Assembly: GCF_014836635.1 (NCBI RefSeq)
Contig: NZ_JACSQL010000021.1
Span: 1-48,197, forward strand
From: Paenibacillus gallinarum
GTDB lineage: Bacteria > Bacillota > Bacilli > Paenibacillales > Paenibacillaceae
Reading direction: 5' to 3'
Length of the DNA: 48,197 nucleotides
Below are positions 34,009 through 43,246 of the stretch, piece after piece (the stretch's first letter is position 1; each line of letters opens with the position of its first letter). The notes beneath the pieces were generated by a model. It had not been told where the DNA came from and did no database searches. It saw nothing but the letters and a program-made list of their open reading frames with translations. Both the position numbers and the translations under genes were made by a program.

Positions 34009-36696
34009 ATGATAACAGAACAGCAATTACTCGATTTCATGCATGAAACGGCCTACAAGCCAATGACTTATCAGGAACTGGAACAGCATTTTCACATTGA
34101 AGATGCTGCTGAGTTCAAAGAATTTCTTAAAATGCTCAATCATCTAGAAGATGAAGGGAAGATTGTACTTACCAGTGCAAACCGCTATGGTGTACCTGGA
34201 CGGATGCAAATGGTTCGTGGACGACTGCAAGCGCATGCCAAAGGGTTTGCATTCCTTATTCCTGAAGATCGCGAGCATCCGGATGTTTATATCCATGCCA
34301 ATGATTTAAAAAGTTCCATGAACGGAGATACCGTTCTTGTTCGTGTAACTTCAAAAGGGCCAGAGGGCGGCCGACTTGAAGGAGAAGTCGTTCGCATTGT
34401 GAAACGTGCCATTACCCAAGTAGTGGGTGTATTCCAAAATCATGAGGTATACGGCTTTGTTATCCCAGATGACAAGCGGATCAATCGGGATATCTTTATT
34501 CCTCGCGGAAGTTTTCTAGGTGCAGTAGATGGCCAGAAAGTGGTTGTGAAGATTGTAAGTTATCCAGAAGGCCGTGCAGCGGCAGAGGGCGAAGTCATTG
34601 AAGTCCTCGGTCACAAGGACGATCCAGGTATTGATATTTTATCTGTTATCCGTAAGCATCAACTTCCAGAAGGATTCCCTGAAGAAGTGATGGCAGAAGC
34701 AGAGCAAGTGCCTGAGTCCATTACAGAAGAGGAAATTGCTCGTCAGGGACGCCGTGACCTGCGCGGTCTGAACATTGTTACCATTGATGGTGAGGATGCA
34801 AAAGACTTGGATGATGCAGTAAACGTAGAGCGTCTTCCGAACGGACATTACCGGCTCGGCGTTCATATTGCAGACGTAGGGTATTATGTACCTGAAAATT
34901 CAAAGCTTGATCAGGAAGCTTACAATCGCGGATGCAGTGTGTACTTAGTAGACCGAGTTATTCCGATGCTTCCTAAACGCTTGTCGAACGGCATCTGTAG
35001 TTTGAACCCACAGGTGGATCGTCTCACCATGTCTTGTGTTATGGAGTTTAACGAGCAGATGAAGGTCGTTAATCATGATATATTTACAAGTGTTATCAAG
35101 ACCAAAGAGCGGATGACTTACAAAAATGTATATAAAATTCTGGAGGAAGAAGATCCAGAACTGATTGAACGTTATAGCGACTTGGTAGACGACTTCAAAC
35201 TGATGAAGGAAATCGCCATGAAGCTTCGTAATATGCGGATGCGCCGCGGTGCTGTTGATTTTGATTTTGAAGAAAGCAAAATTATCGTTGACGAAGAAGG
35301 TAAGCCGGTAGATATCGTGAAGAGAGAGCGGACAGTAGCTGAACAGATCATCGAAGAATTCATGCTCGCTGCCAATGAGACGGTTGCAGAACATTTCCAC
35401 TGGCTAAAAGTGCCGTTCATCTATCGTGTTCATGAAGACCCAGATCAAGAGAAATTGCAAAATTTCCTTGCCTTTGCTTCGAATTTTGGATATCAAGTGA
35501 AGGGACGCGGCAATGCAATTCATCCGAGAGCACTGCAATCGCTTCTTGAAGATATTCAAGGAACCAAAGAGCAGACGGTGATCAGCACAATGATGCTCCG
35601 GTCTATGAAACAAGCGAAGTACGATTCCGAGATGTCTGGACACTTTGGCCTTGCGGCTGATTTCTATAGCCACTTTACATCGCCAATTCGTCGTTATCCG
35701 GATCTAGTCATTCACCGTGTAATGCGTGAAGTGCTTGAGAACAACGGTGCGCTTAGTGAACAGCGTCAGGAATACTTGGCTAGCCGCATGCAGGATATTG
35801 CTCAGCAGTCTTCCGAACGGGAACGTGTTGCGGTAGAGGCAGAGCGTGACACAGAGAAAATGAAGAAAGCGGAGTTCATGCTTGATAAGGTCGGCGAAGT
35901 ATTTGAAGGTATGATCAGCAGTGTAACCAGCTTCGGGATGTTTATTGAACTGGAGAATACAGTAGAAGGTCTGATCAGACTGAGCATGCTTACGGATGAT
36001 TATTATCATTTTGATGATCAGCATATGGCTCTCATTGGAGAGCGCACGTCGAAGGTATTCCGTATCGGTGATGAGCTCGAGATCCGTGTGGCTCGCGTAA
36101 ATATGGATGATTATACGATCGACTTTGAGATGCTAGATATGAAACCACGTCAAGGACGTCCAAGTGGCAGCCAAGGCGGTCCACGCGGGGGCCGTGGAGG
36201 TCAGCGTAATGATGGACGCAGTGGAGGCCGCAGCGGCAACCGGGAAGGTCAGCGTGGACGGGGTACAGAGACAGGAAGCAAGGATGAGAAACGCGGTACC
36301 AAAAATATCACTGCAAATGCAGGCGGTAATGCAAATCGTGGTAAAGACAGTGGACGTAGTGGACGTAGTGGACGTGACAATAAAACGAACCCTCGTTCAT
36401 CGGATCGTCCAAGCTTTGGATTTGGATCTGGCAAAGGTGGATATAGCTCGGCTGGATCGTCCTCTAGTTCAAGTTCATCTCTCTCTGAAAGCCGTGGCGG
36501 CTATAAGCAAGGCAAAGGCCGTAAAAAGAAAACTACCCAAAGCGGAATTTTCATCGGCAATCCGAATTCCAGTGATCAAACGGTGAATCCACCAGTAGCA
36601 GAGGGTGAATCCGCAGCTGGCAAGCGGAAACGAAATAAAAACAAAGGCGATAACAAGAACGGGATGGCCGCATTTGTACGTAAGAAGAAAAAATAA
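34009..36696 (+). CDS. rnr: Ribonuclease R with long Arg/Gly/Ser-rich tail
   Basis: Processive 3'-5' exoribonuclease that degrades structured RNA and, with SmpB and tmRNA, defective mRNA. The 895 residues are longer than usual (B. subtilis about 780). Order: N-terminal HTH-like segment (about 1-65), cold-shock domains (about 75-225), RNB domain (about 250-590) with the catalytic Asp cluster in VTIDGEDAKDLDDAVN, then an S1 domain (about 630-705). Residues from about 711 form a tail of some 185 residues rich in Gly, Arg, Ser, Asn and Lys (RGGRGGQR, SGRSGRSGRDN, a poly-Ser run, lysine-rich end), probably disordered and RNA-binding. ATG 34009 follows AGAGGTGA. smpB, normally close by, is about 10 kb away. 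Confidence 0.96.
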   Translation: MITEQQLLDFMHETAYKPMTYQELEQHFHIEDAAEFKEFLKMLNHLEDEGKIVLTSANRYGVPGRMQMVRGRLQAHAKGFAFLIPEDREHPDVYIHANDLKSSMNGDTVLVRVTSKGPEGGRLEGEVVRIVKRAITQVVGVFQNHEVYGFVIPDDKRINRDIFIPRGSFLGAVDGQKVVVKIVSYPEGRAAAEGEVIEVLGHKDDPGIDILSVIRKHQLPEGFPEEVMAEAEQVPESITEEEIARQGRRDLRGLNIVTIDGEDAKDLDDAVNVERLPNGHYRLGVHIADVGYYVPENSKLDQEAYNRGCSVYLVDRVIPMLPKRLSNGICSLNPQVDRLTMSCVMEFNEQMKVVNHDIFTSVIKTKERMTYKNVYKILEEEDPELIERYSDLVDDFKLMKEIAMKLRNMRMRRGAVDFDFEESKIIVDEEGKPVDIVKRERTVAEQIIEEFMLAANETVAEHFHWLKVPFIYRVHEDPDQEKLQNFLAFASNFGYQVKGRGNAIHPRALQSLLEDIQGTKEQTVISTMMLRSMKQAKYDSEMSGHFGLAADFYSHFTSPIRRYPDLVIHRVMREVLENNGALSEQRQEYLASRMQDIAQQSSERERVAVEAERDTEKMKKAEFMLDKVGEVFEGMISSVTSFGMFIELENTVEGLIRLSMLTDDYYHFDDQHMALIGERTSKVFRIGDELEIRVARVNMDDYTIDFEMLDMKPRQGRPSGSQGGPRGGRGGQRNDGRSGGRSGNREGQRGRGTETGSKDEKRGTKNITANAGGNANRGKDSGRSGRSGRDNKTNPRSSDRPSFGFGSGKGGYSSAGSSSSSSSSLSESRGGYKQGKGRKKKTTQSGIFIGNPNSSDQTVNPPVAEGESAAGKRKRNKNKGDNKNGMAAFVRKKKK
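36349..36377 (+). repeat. Short tandem repeat in the rnr tail
   Basis: A 9-bp unit (GTGGACGTA) is repeated three times and encodes Ser-Gly-Arg triplets in the RNase R tail. Such repeats can expand or contract without a frameshift. Confidence 0.75.
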
Positions 36697-36759
36697 CCCC
36701 TCTTCTTAACAACAGAGCAGCTTACAATAAGCGGATGTCTCTATAAGAATGGGTTAATC

Positions 36760-36812
36760 AAAAAAGCTGGCACAGAGGTCCTTAAAACAGGATCTTCGTG
36801 TCAGCTTTTTTT
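36760..36812. terminator. Terminator between rnr and the response-regulator gene
   Basis: AAAAAAGCTG with CACAGAG and TCCT pairs with AGGA, CTTCGTG and CAGCTTTTTT around a short loop. Flanking A- and T-tracts allow use by both convergent genes. Confidence 0.8.
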
Positions 36813-36842
36813 ATGTGAAAAGGCCCTACGTTGGACAGCAAG

Positions 36843-37910
36843 CTAAATGCTTCGATGCAGCTTACTATAATCAGCCGGGGCAATGCCATAGATTTTCTTA
36901 AATGTTTTACTGAAATGAGGGTAGTCGGCGTAACCTACTCGTTCACATATTTCGGAGGCGCTGTGGAGCTGCCCGTCAAGTAGTAGCTTCGCTTTTTCCA
37001 TACGTAGCCGAGTAAGGTACTGCACATAACTAGTTCCGGTCTCTTCTTTAAATAAACGACTGAAATAGGTGACCGACATACCCGCAATATCAGCTGCGGC
37101 CTGAACAGATAGAGTGCTGTCGGATAGGTTTTCTTTTGTATACGTAATCGCTTTGGAGATGTGAGTCCGAGAGCCGAAATTTCGTGATGACTTCACCGCA
37201 TGCAGCAAGACTTGAGTATAAGCTCTACACTGGGTCAGAACAGAAGAAGTATCCTTGATGTTCTCATCTGCATTAGCAGTTAACTCTCTATAGTTTGGAT
37301 AATCTTGAAAAGGGAGCCCGCGATTCGTGAGTTCCATCGTTATTTTCTCATGCAATATGTTATTTAAAGTGGGTAGAGGAATTTCATCCGCGACCTCTTC
37401 TTCGTAATGGTGAACGAGCTTAAGAAGTAATTCGTCTACAGCTTTTTCATCCAAACGCCAAATCGAATCAGCTAATTCTAGTAGCAGCTCTTCGTGACTT
37501 AGGAACCACTGTCTATAATCCATCACTTTCCGTTTTTGTTTCTCTAATCGGTGATAGATGGCTGTAAGCGTCTGCTGAAACTTATCAGGGCTTACGGGCT
37601 TCAGCAAGAAGTCTTCTACCCCTAATCGCAGTGCACGCTGTGCATACTCAAATTCTCCATACCCAGAGATGACAAGAAAGAGAACATCGGGCCTTACTTG
37701 TCTTACTTTTTCAATGAAAGCAAGACCGTCCAGACCCGGCATACAGATGTCGGTAATGATGAGATCTGGATTCTCTTTCAGTAGTAAAAGTGCTTCCGCT
37801 CCATCTTCCGCTTCGCCTACGACACGGAAAGGATATTCCGAGGACTCTACCAGCTTCGCCAAACTGCGATGAATCATGTATTCATCATCTGCAATGATTA
37901 CTTTATACAT
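36843..37910 (-). CDS. Response regulator with AraC-type output, YesN family
   Basis: Transcription factor of a two-component system. Residues 1-120 form a receiver domain (VIIADDE, phosphoacceptor Asp54 in IITDICMPGLDG, and a Lys in LLKPVSP). Residues about 250-350 are an AraC-type double helix-turn-helix (VQAAADIAGMSVTYFSRLFK, ICERVGYADYPHFSKTFKK). Total 355 residues. The ATG at 37910 is preceded by AGGAGGAG. It follows the kinase gene at 37991-39793 on the same strand. Proteins of this type usually activate neighbouring carbohydrate transport genes, here probably the divergent operon at 39929. The inducing signal is unknown. Confidence 0.93.
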   Translation of the reverse strand: MYKVIIADDEYMIHRSLAKLVESSEYPFRVVGEAEDGAEALLLLKENPDLIITDICMPGLDGLAFIEKVRQVRPDVLFLVISGYGEFEYAQRALRLGVEDFLLKPVSPDKFQQTLTAIYHRLEKQKRKVMDYRQWFLSHEELLLELADSIWRLDEKAVDELLLKLVHHYEEEVADEIPLPTLNNILHEKITMELTNRGLPFQDYPNYRELTANADENIKDTSSVLTQCRAYTQVLLHAVKSSRNFGSRTHISKAITYTKENLSDSTLSVQAAADIAGMSVTYFSRLFKEETGTSYVQYLTRLRMEKAKLLLDGQLHSASEICERVGYADYPHFSKTFKKIYGIAPADYSKLHRSI

Positions 37911-37990
37911 GAAAACTCCTCCTAAGTGTAAAGGTGGGATAGGCAGTGACCGTCTGGGCATTCATCTCAATAGAATCTAAAAAGTTTTGA

Positions 37991-39793
37991 TCATTTCAAT
38001 CGACGTGGAAGTCTAACTTCGATATGCGTACCCTCATGGTTAGATGAGGCAATATACAGCCCGTAAGCATCTCCAAAAGACAGACGAATTCGCTCGTGTA
38101 CACTTGCGAGGCCAATACCATTTGATGCAATAGCCTGAGAAGCGGGTGCTTGTTGAAAATAGGCGTTTAACTGCTTCCGTTTTTCTTCACTCATTCCATG
38201 TCCCATGTCTTTCATGTGAAGAACATACCGATCTTCCTCTGTGCTCAGGGTAAGTCCTATATAGGCAGGCGGAAGGCGATGATTCTGATATCCATGAATA
38301 AAAGCATTCTCGGCCAGCGGCTGCAGCGTCAGACGTATCAGAAAGATGTGATGGAGCATTGATTCATCCAATGAATTAAGGTCTATATCGATCCTCAGTT
38401 TGCGGTACCTGGCCGCCTGAATATCCAAATACGCTCTAAGATGACCAATCTCCTCTCGGAGAGTAACGATTTGATGTGCATTTTTTAAATTGTAGCGGAA
38501 AAGATCCGCAAGAGAAGTGGTCATTTTGCTGATGACCTCATTGTTCTCGATGATCGCATGACTATTAATGACCTCTAGTGTGTTGTATAGAAAATGGGGG
38601 TTAATCTGTGATTGCATGGCCTGCAGAGCAGATTCTTTCTGAGCCAGTTCATGTTCCCGCTCCTTCAGCTTGGCAGACTGTACCTCTTTCACAAGTCGTT
38701 TTAACTCCCCGACCATATGGGCGTGACTTCGAAAAAGCTTTCCAATCTCATCGCGTCGCTCCGTCATTGTGGTAATGGGCAGCGAAAAGTCCCCCGTCTG
38801 GACCCTTTTCATTAACCTCTCTAGCAGCGACAAAGCACGGCTAATTTGGAGTGAAAATCCCCCTAGGATAAAGACAGTAACAATCATAATACATGCAAAA
38901 AAATATATTGCCGTAGCACGAAGGTCCAGTAGCTCACCAATCACGGCATCCTTAGGCTGTTCTAGAGCAACAACCCAGTCGGTCTGAGAAGAGTGCTCAT
39001 ACAATAAAATATTTTGAAGATCCGTTTCATATTCATGTAATAAACCTGTCTTGCTGGATGTAAGTTCATGAACAAGGGAGGGGGTAAGTGAAGTGCCAAT
39101 TCTTGTCTGGTCTGGATGGTAAATGACCTGTCCACTGTGTGCATCGGTAATCCATATTTCAAGTTCATGGTGAGAGACATTTTTGCATATGCCTGCAATC
39201 TGGCTGAGATGGAGATCGACAATAAGCAAACCTTCAAACAGATAGCTCTGATTGCTCGAAATCTTTCGGGTCACAGTAAGGACGGGCTCAGAACCTACAT
39301 AACGAATCCCCTCAATATGAAAATCGTCCATTTGATCCATTTTCCCTAGTAAAAGCCGATTCCGGTGCGTAATTTGATCCATATTCAGAAGTTCTGGAGC
39401 GCGGGTATAGTCACTAACAACAAAACCATTCTTCGCTACAAGGGACATGCCCACTACATCATCCCGACCGTATAGCATTTGGGCAAAGATCCCCTTTTCA
39501 ATTGATTCAGATAATTTCAGATAGGCATAAGGAGACAGGCTGCGGCTATTAATGAGATTTTGAATGCTTGCGCCCGATAGAGAAGGATAGGTGGAGGTTT
39601 CAAGACCGGCAATGTACAAGTTTAAGTACTCTGTGGTCTGGGTCACGATCCGCTGGTTCGAAGCAATGGTTGATTCTTCAATGGTTTCCGTGGAGGCATT
39701 GTACCAATAGGTGCCGAGCAGAAAAACGGGCAGACAGACGAACAATAGGCTAATGGCAATGAGTTTTTTGTTGATGGTTAGATTCTTCAGCAT
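37991..39793 (-). CDS. Sensor histidine kinase, YesM family
   Basis: Membrane sensor kinase of about 600 residues. Order: TM1 (about 10-32), an extracellular sensing region of some 260 residues, TM2 (about 300-325), HAMP-like linker, then the His_kinase domain with His400 in QSQINPHFLYNTLE and a HATPase_c domain with N-box LAENAFIHGY and glycine motifs GHGMSEE and GIGLASVHERI. I prefer ATG 39793 (MLKNLTINKK), though its AAGGGAG is 14 bases away; the frame continues to ATG 39865, which would add 24 residues with a less usual N-terminus. It lies upstream of its partner regulator and divergent from the sugar ABC operon. Confidence 0.92.
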   Translation of the reverse strand: MLKNLTINKKLIAISLLFVCLPVFLLGTYWYNASTETIEESTIASNQRIVTQTTEYLNLYIAGLETSTYPSLSGASIQNLINSRSLSPYAYLKLSESIEKGIFAQMLYGRDDVVGMSLVAKNGFVVSDYTRAPELLNMDQITHRNRLLLGKMDQMDDFHIEGIRYVGSEPVLTVTRKISSNQSYLFEGLLIVDLHLSQIAGICKNVSHHELEIWITDAHSGQVIYHPDQTRIGTSLTPSLVHELTSSKTGLLHEYETDLQNILLYEHSSQTDWVVALEQPKDAVIGELLDLRATAIYFFACIMIVTVFILGGFSLQISRALSLLERLMKRVQTGDFSLPITTMTERRDEIGKLFRSHAHMVGELKRLVKEVQSAKLKEREHELAQKESALQAMQSQINPHFLYNTLEVINSHAIIENNEVISKMTTSLADLFRYNLKNAHQIVTLREEIGHLRAYLDIQAARYRKLRIDIDLNSLDESMLHHIFLIRLTLQPLAENAFIHGYQNHRLPPAYIGLTLSTEEDRYVLHMKDMGHGMSEEKRKQLNAYFQQAPASQAIASNGIGLASVHERIRLSFGDAYGLYIASSNHEGTHIEVRLPRRLK

Positions 39794-39870
39794 GGACTGC
39801 TTGATCACTCCCTTGCCAAACTTCAGTGCAGGAAAAGACAACTGGAATACGAAAAACCATTCCACTTCAG

Positions 39871-39888
39871 TTTACAATATTTACAATA
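39871..39888. repeat. Perfect 9-bp direct repeat in the divergent control region
   Basis: TTTACAATA occurs twice in tandem between the kinase gene and the binding-protein gene. It may be a binding site of the response regulator or simply AT-rich promoter sequence. No clear catabolite-response element is recognisable in this gap. Confidence 0.65.
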
Positions 39889-39928
39889 TAAGATGTGGGA
39901 TGGATCTAATATAACGGGGGGCGGTTTC

Positions 39929-41305
39929 ATGGTCAAGCGTAAAGGAATGTCTGTACTCGTATGTATGCTGCTTGTGCTGACAGTATTCGCAGCAGGCTGC
40001 AGCAAAGGCGGAAGTGGTACTGCAAATTCACCGGGAGGAACAACAGAACCTAAGCCAGGCACAGATACACCAGCGCAGGAACAAACCGAGATTACCCTCG
40101 GTTATTATTCAGATGGAAAAAGTGACGCCAAGATGAAAGAACTCATCACTACATTTACGGATAAGCATCCTAACATTACTGTAAAAACACAAAGTGCACC
40201 GTATGGTCAGTTCTATCAAAAACTCGATACACAGATTGCGGCGGGTAAAGCCCCGGATGTGTGGTTATCAGACGGAGCACTTGTCATGAAGTATGCGGAA
40301 CGCGGCACGCTGAAAGATGTGACGGAGTGGATCAACAAGGATCTGAATAAAGATGATTATTATGGCTTAGAGTTTAATAAAGATGCCGAAGGTCACTACT
40401 GGGGAATTCCCCAAGGAATTCAGATTGGTGTGCTGTATTACAACAAAGATCTTTTTGATAAAGCAGGTGTAAGTTATCCGGAGGATAGCTGGACCTGGGA
40501 AGATTTGAAGCTTGCCGCGGAAAAACTGACGGTAGATGCAAGTGGAAAGACAGCTGTCGATGCAAGTTTTGATGCAAACAGTGTAAGCCAGTTTGGTCTA
40601 ACCTTTTTCAGTATTACCGAAGGTTGGTTCTCCGTACTGAAATCGTATGGCGGAGGTATTCTGGATGAGACAAATACAAAATCCATCGTAGATTCCCCAG
40701 AAAATAAGCAGGCAATGGACTGGATCGTAGATGGTATGAACAGAGGAATCTTTACGGATCCGGTTGATCTGAAAAGTTTCCAAAGCTCGATGGCCGTGTT
40801 CCCAAGCGGCTCTGCTGCGATGCGGATCGGAATTTATGCACGTGTTCAGGCAGCCAATGAAGCAGGACTTAATTATGATGTAGCGCTCCTTCCGACAGGT
40901 CCAGATGGCAAGCGTTTTGCTCCCGTTATTGCAAATTCATGGGTGATCAGCGCGAAGGCAGATGAAGCTAAGGCACAGGCGGCATGGGAGTGGATGAAAT
41001 TCTGGGCAACGGAAGATGAAGTGCAAAAAGAGTGGGCAGCACTTGGCGAAGCCGTTCCAGTGAAAAAGTCGGTAGCAAACTCCGACGTATTCCTTACCTC
41101 AGGAGCAAACCCTGCGAATCGTCAGGCTTTCCTTGATAGCTTTGAGTTTGCCGGGACTCTTGATACGAATGCCGTTTGGGAAGAGTGGGTATCGAAGTTT
41201 AACGAAAATGCAGAGCGTGCCTTCCTTGGTGATACACCTGTGGAAGAGACACTGAAAAAAGCGAATGAAGATATACAGAAAGTGCTGGATGGTTTCTATC
41301 AGTAA
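39929..41305 (+). CDS. Sugar ABC transporter substrate-binding lipoprotein
   Basis: Extracellular solute-binding protein (SBP family 1, CUT1-type) of 458 residues. The signal peptide ends in the lipobox FAAGC, with Cys24 as lipid anchor (A at -3 instead of the commoner L), followed by a Gly/Ser/Thr/Pro-rich linker of about 35 residues. The mature protein has TEITLGYYSDGKSDAKMKEL and GKAPDVWLSDG, the usual pattern of ligand-binding lobes. ATG 39929 follows GGGGGGCGG. It is first in an operon with two permeases, an isomerase and two oxidoreductases. The ligand is not predictable by eye; a mono- or oligosaccharide or polyol is likely. Confidence 0.93.
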   Translation: MVKRKGMSVLVCMLLVLTVFAAGCSKGGSGTANSPGGTTEPKPGTDTPAQEQTEITLGYYSDGKSDAKMKELITTFTDKHPNITVKTQSAPYGQFYQKLDTQIAAGKAPDVWLSDGALVMKYAERGTLKDVTEWINKDLNKDDYYGLEFNKDAEGHYWGIPQGIQIGVLYYNKDLFDKAGVSYPEDSWTWEDLKLAAEKLTVDASGKTAVDASFDANSVSQFGLTFFSITEGWFSVLKSYGGGILDETNTKSIVDSPENKQAMDWIVDGMNRGIFTDPVDLKSFQSSMAVFPSGSAAMRIGIYARVQAANEAGLNYDVALLPTGPDGKRFAPVIANSWVISAKADEAKAQAAWEWMKFWATEDEVQKEWAALGEAVPVKKSVANSDVFLTSGANPANRQAFLDSFEFAGTLDTNAVWEEWVSKFNENAERAFLGDTPVEETLKKANEDIQKVLDGFYQ

Positions 41306-41329
41306 TAAACAGACAAAGGAGAGCCGCCC

Positions 41330-42292
41330 ATGATCCCAAGTGAAACTCCTCCAGAAGTACAGAAGAAAAAGCGGAGGTTTCAGGCGGCGGGACGAAGCAG
41401 GTTATTGCGATCAGAAGGCAGGTGGGGACTCCTCATGGTGTCCCCCTATCTGATTCATTTTCTCGTCTTCGTGGCAGGACCGCTGGCTGTCTCCCTCTAT
41501 TTCAGCTTCACAAAGTATGACATGTTAACTCCACCGAAGTGGATTGGACTAGGGAATTATGAGCAGTTATTTCAGGAACCTTTATTCTGGAAATCCCTAT
41601 GGAACACCCTTTACTTTGCTATCCTTTTCGTGCCGATCCAGACGGTACTTGCGCTCATTCTTGCTGTGATGCTGAATCAGAAGCTGAAGGGACTAAAATT
41701 GTTCCGGATGGCTCACTTTATTCCGGTGATCTCTTCCTGGACGGTTATTCTTTATGTAGCTGATTCGATCTTTAACCCCCGTTTTGGGATTGCGAACTCG
41801 CTTCTCATAAAATGGGGCTTTGATCCGCAGCAGTGGCTGAACAGCGAAAAATGGGTTATTCCCCTGCTCGTTATCATTGCCGTATGGAAAGGAATCGGGT
41901 ACATCATGATTCTATTTCTGGCAGGCCTCCAAAGTGTTCCCGGCGAGCTGTACCAAGCGGCAGAAATGGATGGAGCCGGTGCTTTTCGTAAATTCCGTGC
42001 CATTACGGTACCGCTTATATCACCTACCACGTTTCTTGTCATTATCCTAAGTACGATCTCTACGTTTCAGGCATTCGAACAAGTCTACGTCATGACAGGG
42101 GCCGGCGATATCTCTTCCGCAGGCGGACCTCGAAATGCGAGTCTTGTACTCATGCTGTATTTGTATAGAGAAGGATTCTCCTTCATGCATATGGGTTATG
42201 CCTCGGCGATCGCTTGGGTGCTGTTTATGATTTTGTTCAGCCTCACACTCATACAGATGAAAATGCAGAACCGGTGGGTGCACTACAATTGA
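41330..42292 (+). CDS. Sugar ABC transporter permease, MalF type
   Basis: Inner membrane permease of 320 residues with about six membrane helices after a basic cytoplasmic start (KKKRRF). The EAA loop, which contacts the ATPase, is YQAAEMDGAGAFRKFRAIT. It belongs to the CUT1 pair with the next gene. ATG follows AAAGGAGAG. No ATPase gene lies in the operon, so a shared MsmX-like ATPase must dock here. Confidence 0.94.
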   Translation: MIPSETPPEVQKKKRRFQAAGRSRLLRSEGRWGLLMVSPYLIHFLVFVAGPLAVSLYFSFTKYDMLTPPKWIGLGNYEQLFQEPLFWKSLWNTLYFAILFVPIQTVLALILAVMLNQKLKGLKLFRMAHFIPVISSWTVILYVADSIFNPRFGIANSLLIKWGFDPQQWLNSEKWVIPLLVIIAVWKGIGYIMILFLAGLQSVPGELYQAAEMDGAGAFRKFRAITVPLISPTTFLVIILSTISTFQAFEQVYVMTGAGDISSAGGPRNASLVLMLYLYREGFSFMHMGYASAIAWVLFMILFSLTLIQMKMQNRWVHYN

Positions 42293-42336
42293 CTGCGGCT
42301 GGCCCTGTTTTTCTGTAAGAAAGGAAGTGGATACGG

Positions 42337-43161
42337 ATGCCCGGTAAAAACCTGCGTAAAGCAGTTGCATATCTGGCTATTATTATCAGTTCGCTCGTTA
42401 TGCTTGTCCCATTTGCCAAGGCTATACTTAATTCTCTAAAGACCTATAAGGAATATACAGCCGTACCGCCTACCTGGTTCCCGGACATCTTTCAGTGGTC
42501 AAACTATGCTGAAGTGCTGAAACTGGGGGATTTCGGAACTCAAACGATGAACAGCTTTATCGTATCTATACTCTCGGTCATTGGGACGCTGTTATCCTGC
42601 TCATTAGTCGGTTATGCGTTCGCGAGACTTCGGTTTCCAATGAAAAATATACTCTTTCTAATTGTACTCGGTACGATGATGATTCCGCCTGTGGTCATCA
42701 TTATCCCGCACTTTATGATCTTTAACTCCATGAACATGCTAGATACACTAACCCCACTTTGGGTCATTGAATGGCTTGCTCAGCCTTTTGGCATCTTCTT
42801 AATGCGGCAGGCGTTTCTCGGGATCCCGGGGGAATATGAGGAATCGGCCAAAATGGAAGGGTGCAACCCGCTGCGGATTTACTGGCGGATCTACATGCCA
42901 ATGAGCTTGCCTTCGCTTGCTACCCTCGCGATTTTTACATTTATGAGCAAGTGGAACGAGATTCTCGCTCCTTCCATTTACCTGAGTTCCAGTGAGAAGT
43001 TTACCCTTCCGATCGGGATCTTGGGGCTGAAAGGACAATGGGTGGGGAATGAGCAGTTGATGGTTGCTGCGGCACTGATGAGTTTGCTTCCGATCCTGCT
43101 TGTCTTCTTGTTTGCTGAGAAATATTTTGTGCAAAATCATTCGGCATCAGGGATTAAGTAG
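42337..43161 (+). CDS. Sugar ABC transporter permease, MalG type
   Basis: Second permease of the pair, 274 residues, six predicted membrane helices, with the EAA loop EYEESAKMEGCNPLRIYWRI and the typical late helix ending AEKYFVQN. ATG follows AAAGGAAGTGG. The start lies 44 bases after the MalF-type gene. Confidence 0.94.
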   Translation: MPGKNLRKAVAYLAIIISSLVMLVPFAKAILNSLKTYKEYTAVPPTWFPDIFQWSNYAEVLKLGDFGTQTMNSFIVSILSVIGTLLSCSLVGYAFARLRFPMKNILFLIVLGTMMIPPVVIIIPHFMIFNSMNMLDTLTPLWVIEWLAQPFGIFLMRQAFLGIPGEYEESAKMEGCNPLRIYWRIYMPMSLPSLATLAIFTFMSKWNEILAPSIYLSSSEKFTLPIGILGLKGQWVGNEQLMVAAALMSLLPILLVFLFAEKYFVQNHSASGIK

Positions 43162-43246
43162 GCAGGGGTTATACCCGTCAGACCAAAAAGAAGGCTTGAA
43201 ATCATATGTCGCTTCACACTAAGGAAGAAGAGGAGTGAGCGTGCTG

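Noticed and set aside
36164..36586. Overlapping 140-codon frame inside the rnr tail
   Set aside because: It is an alternative frame of repetitive Gly/Arg/Ser codons, giving a low-complexity Val/Ala/Lys product with no ribosome binding site.
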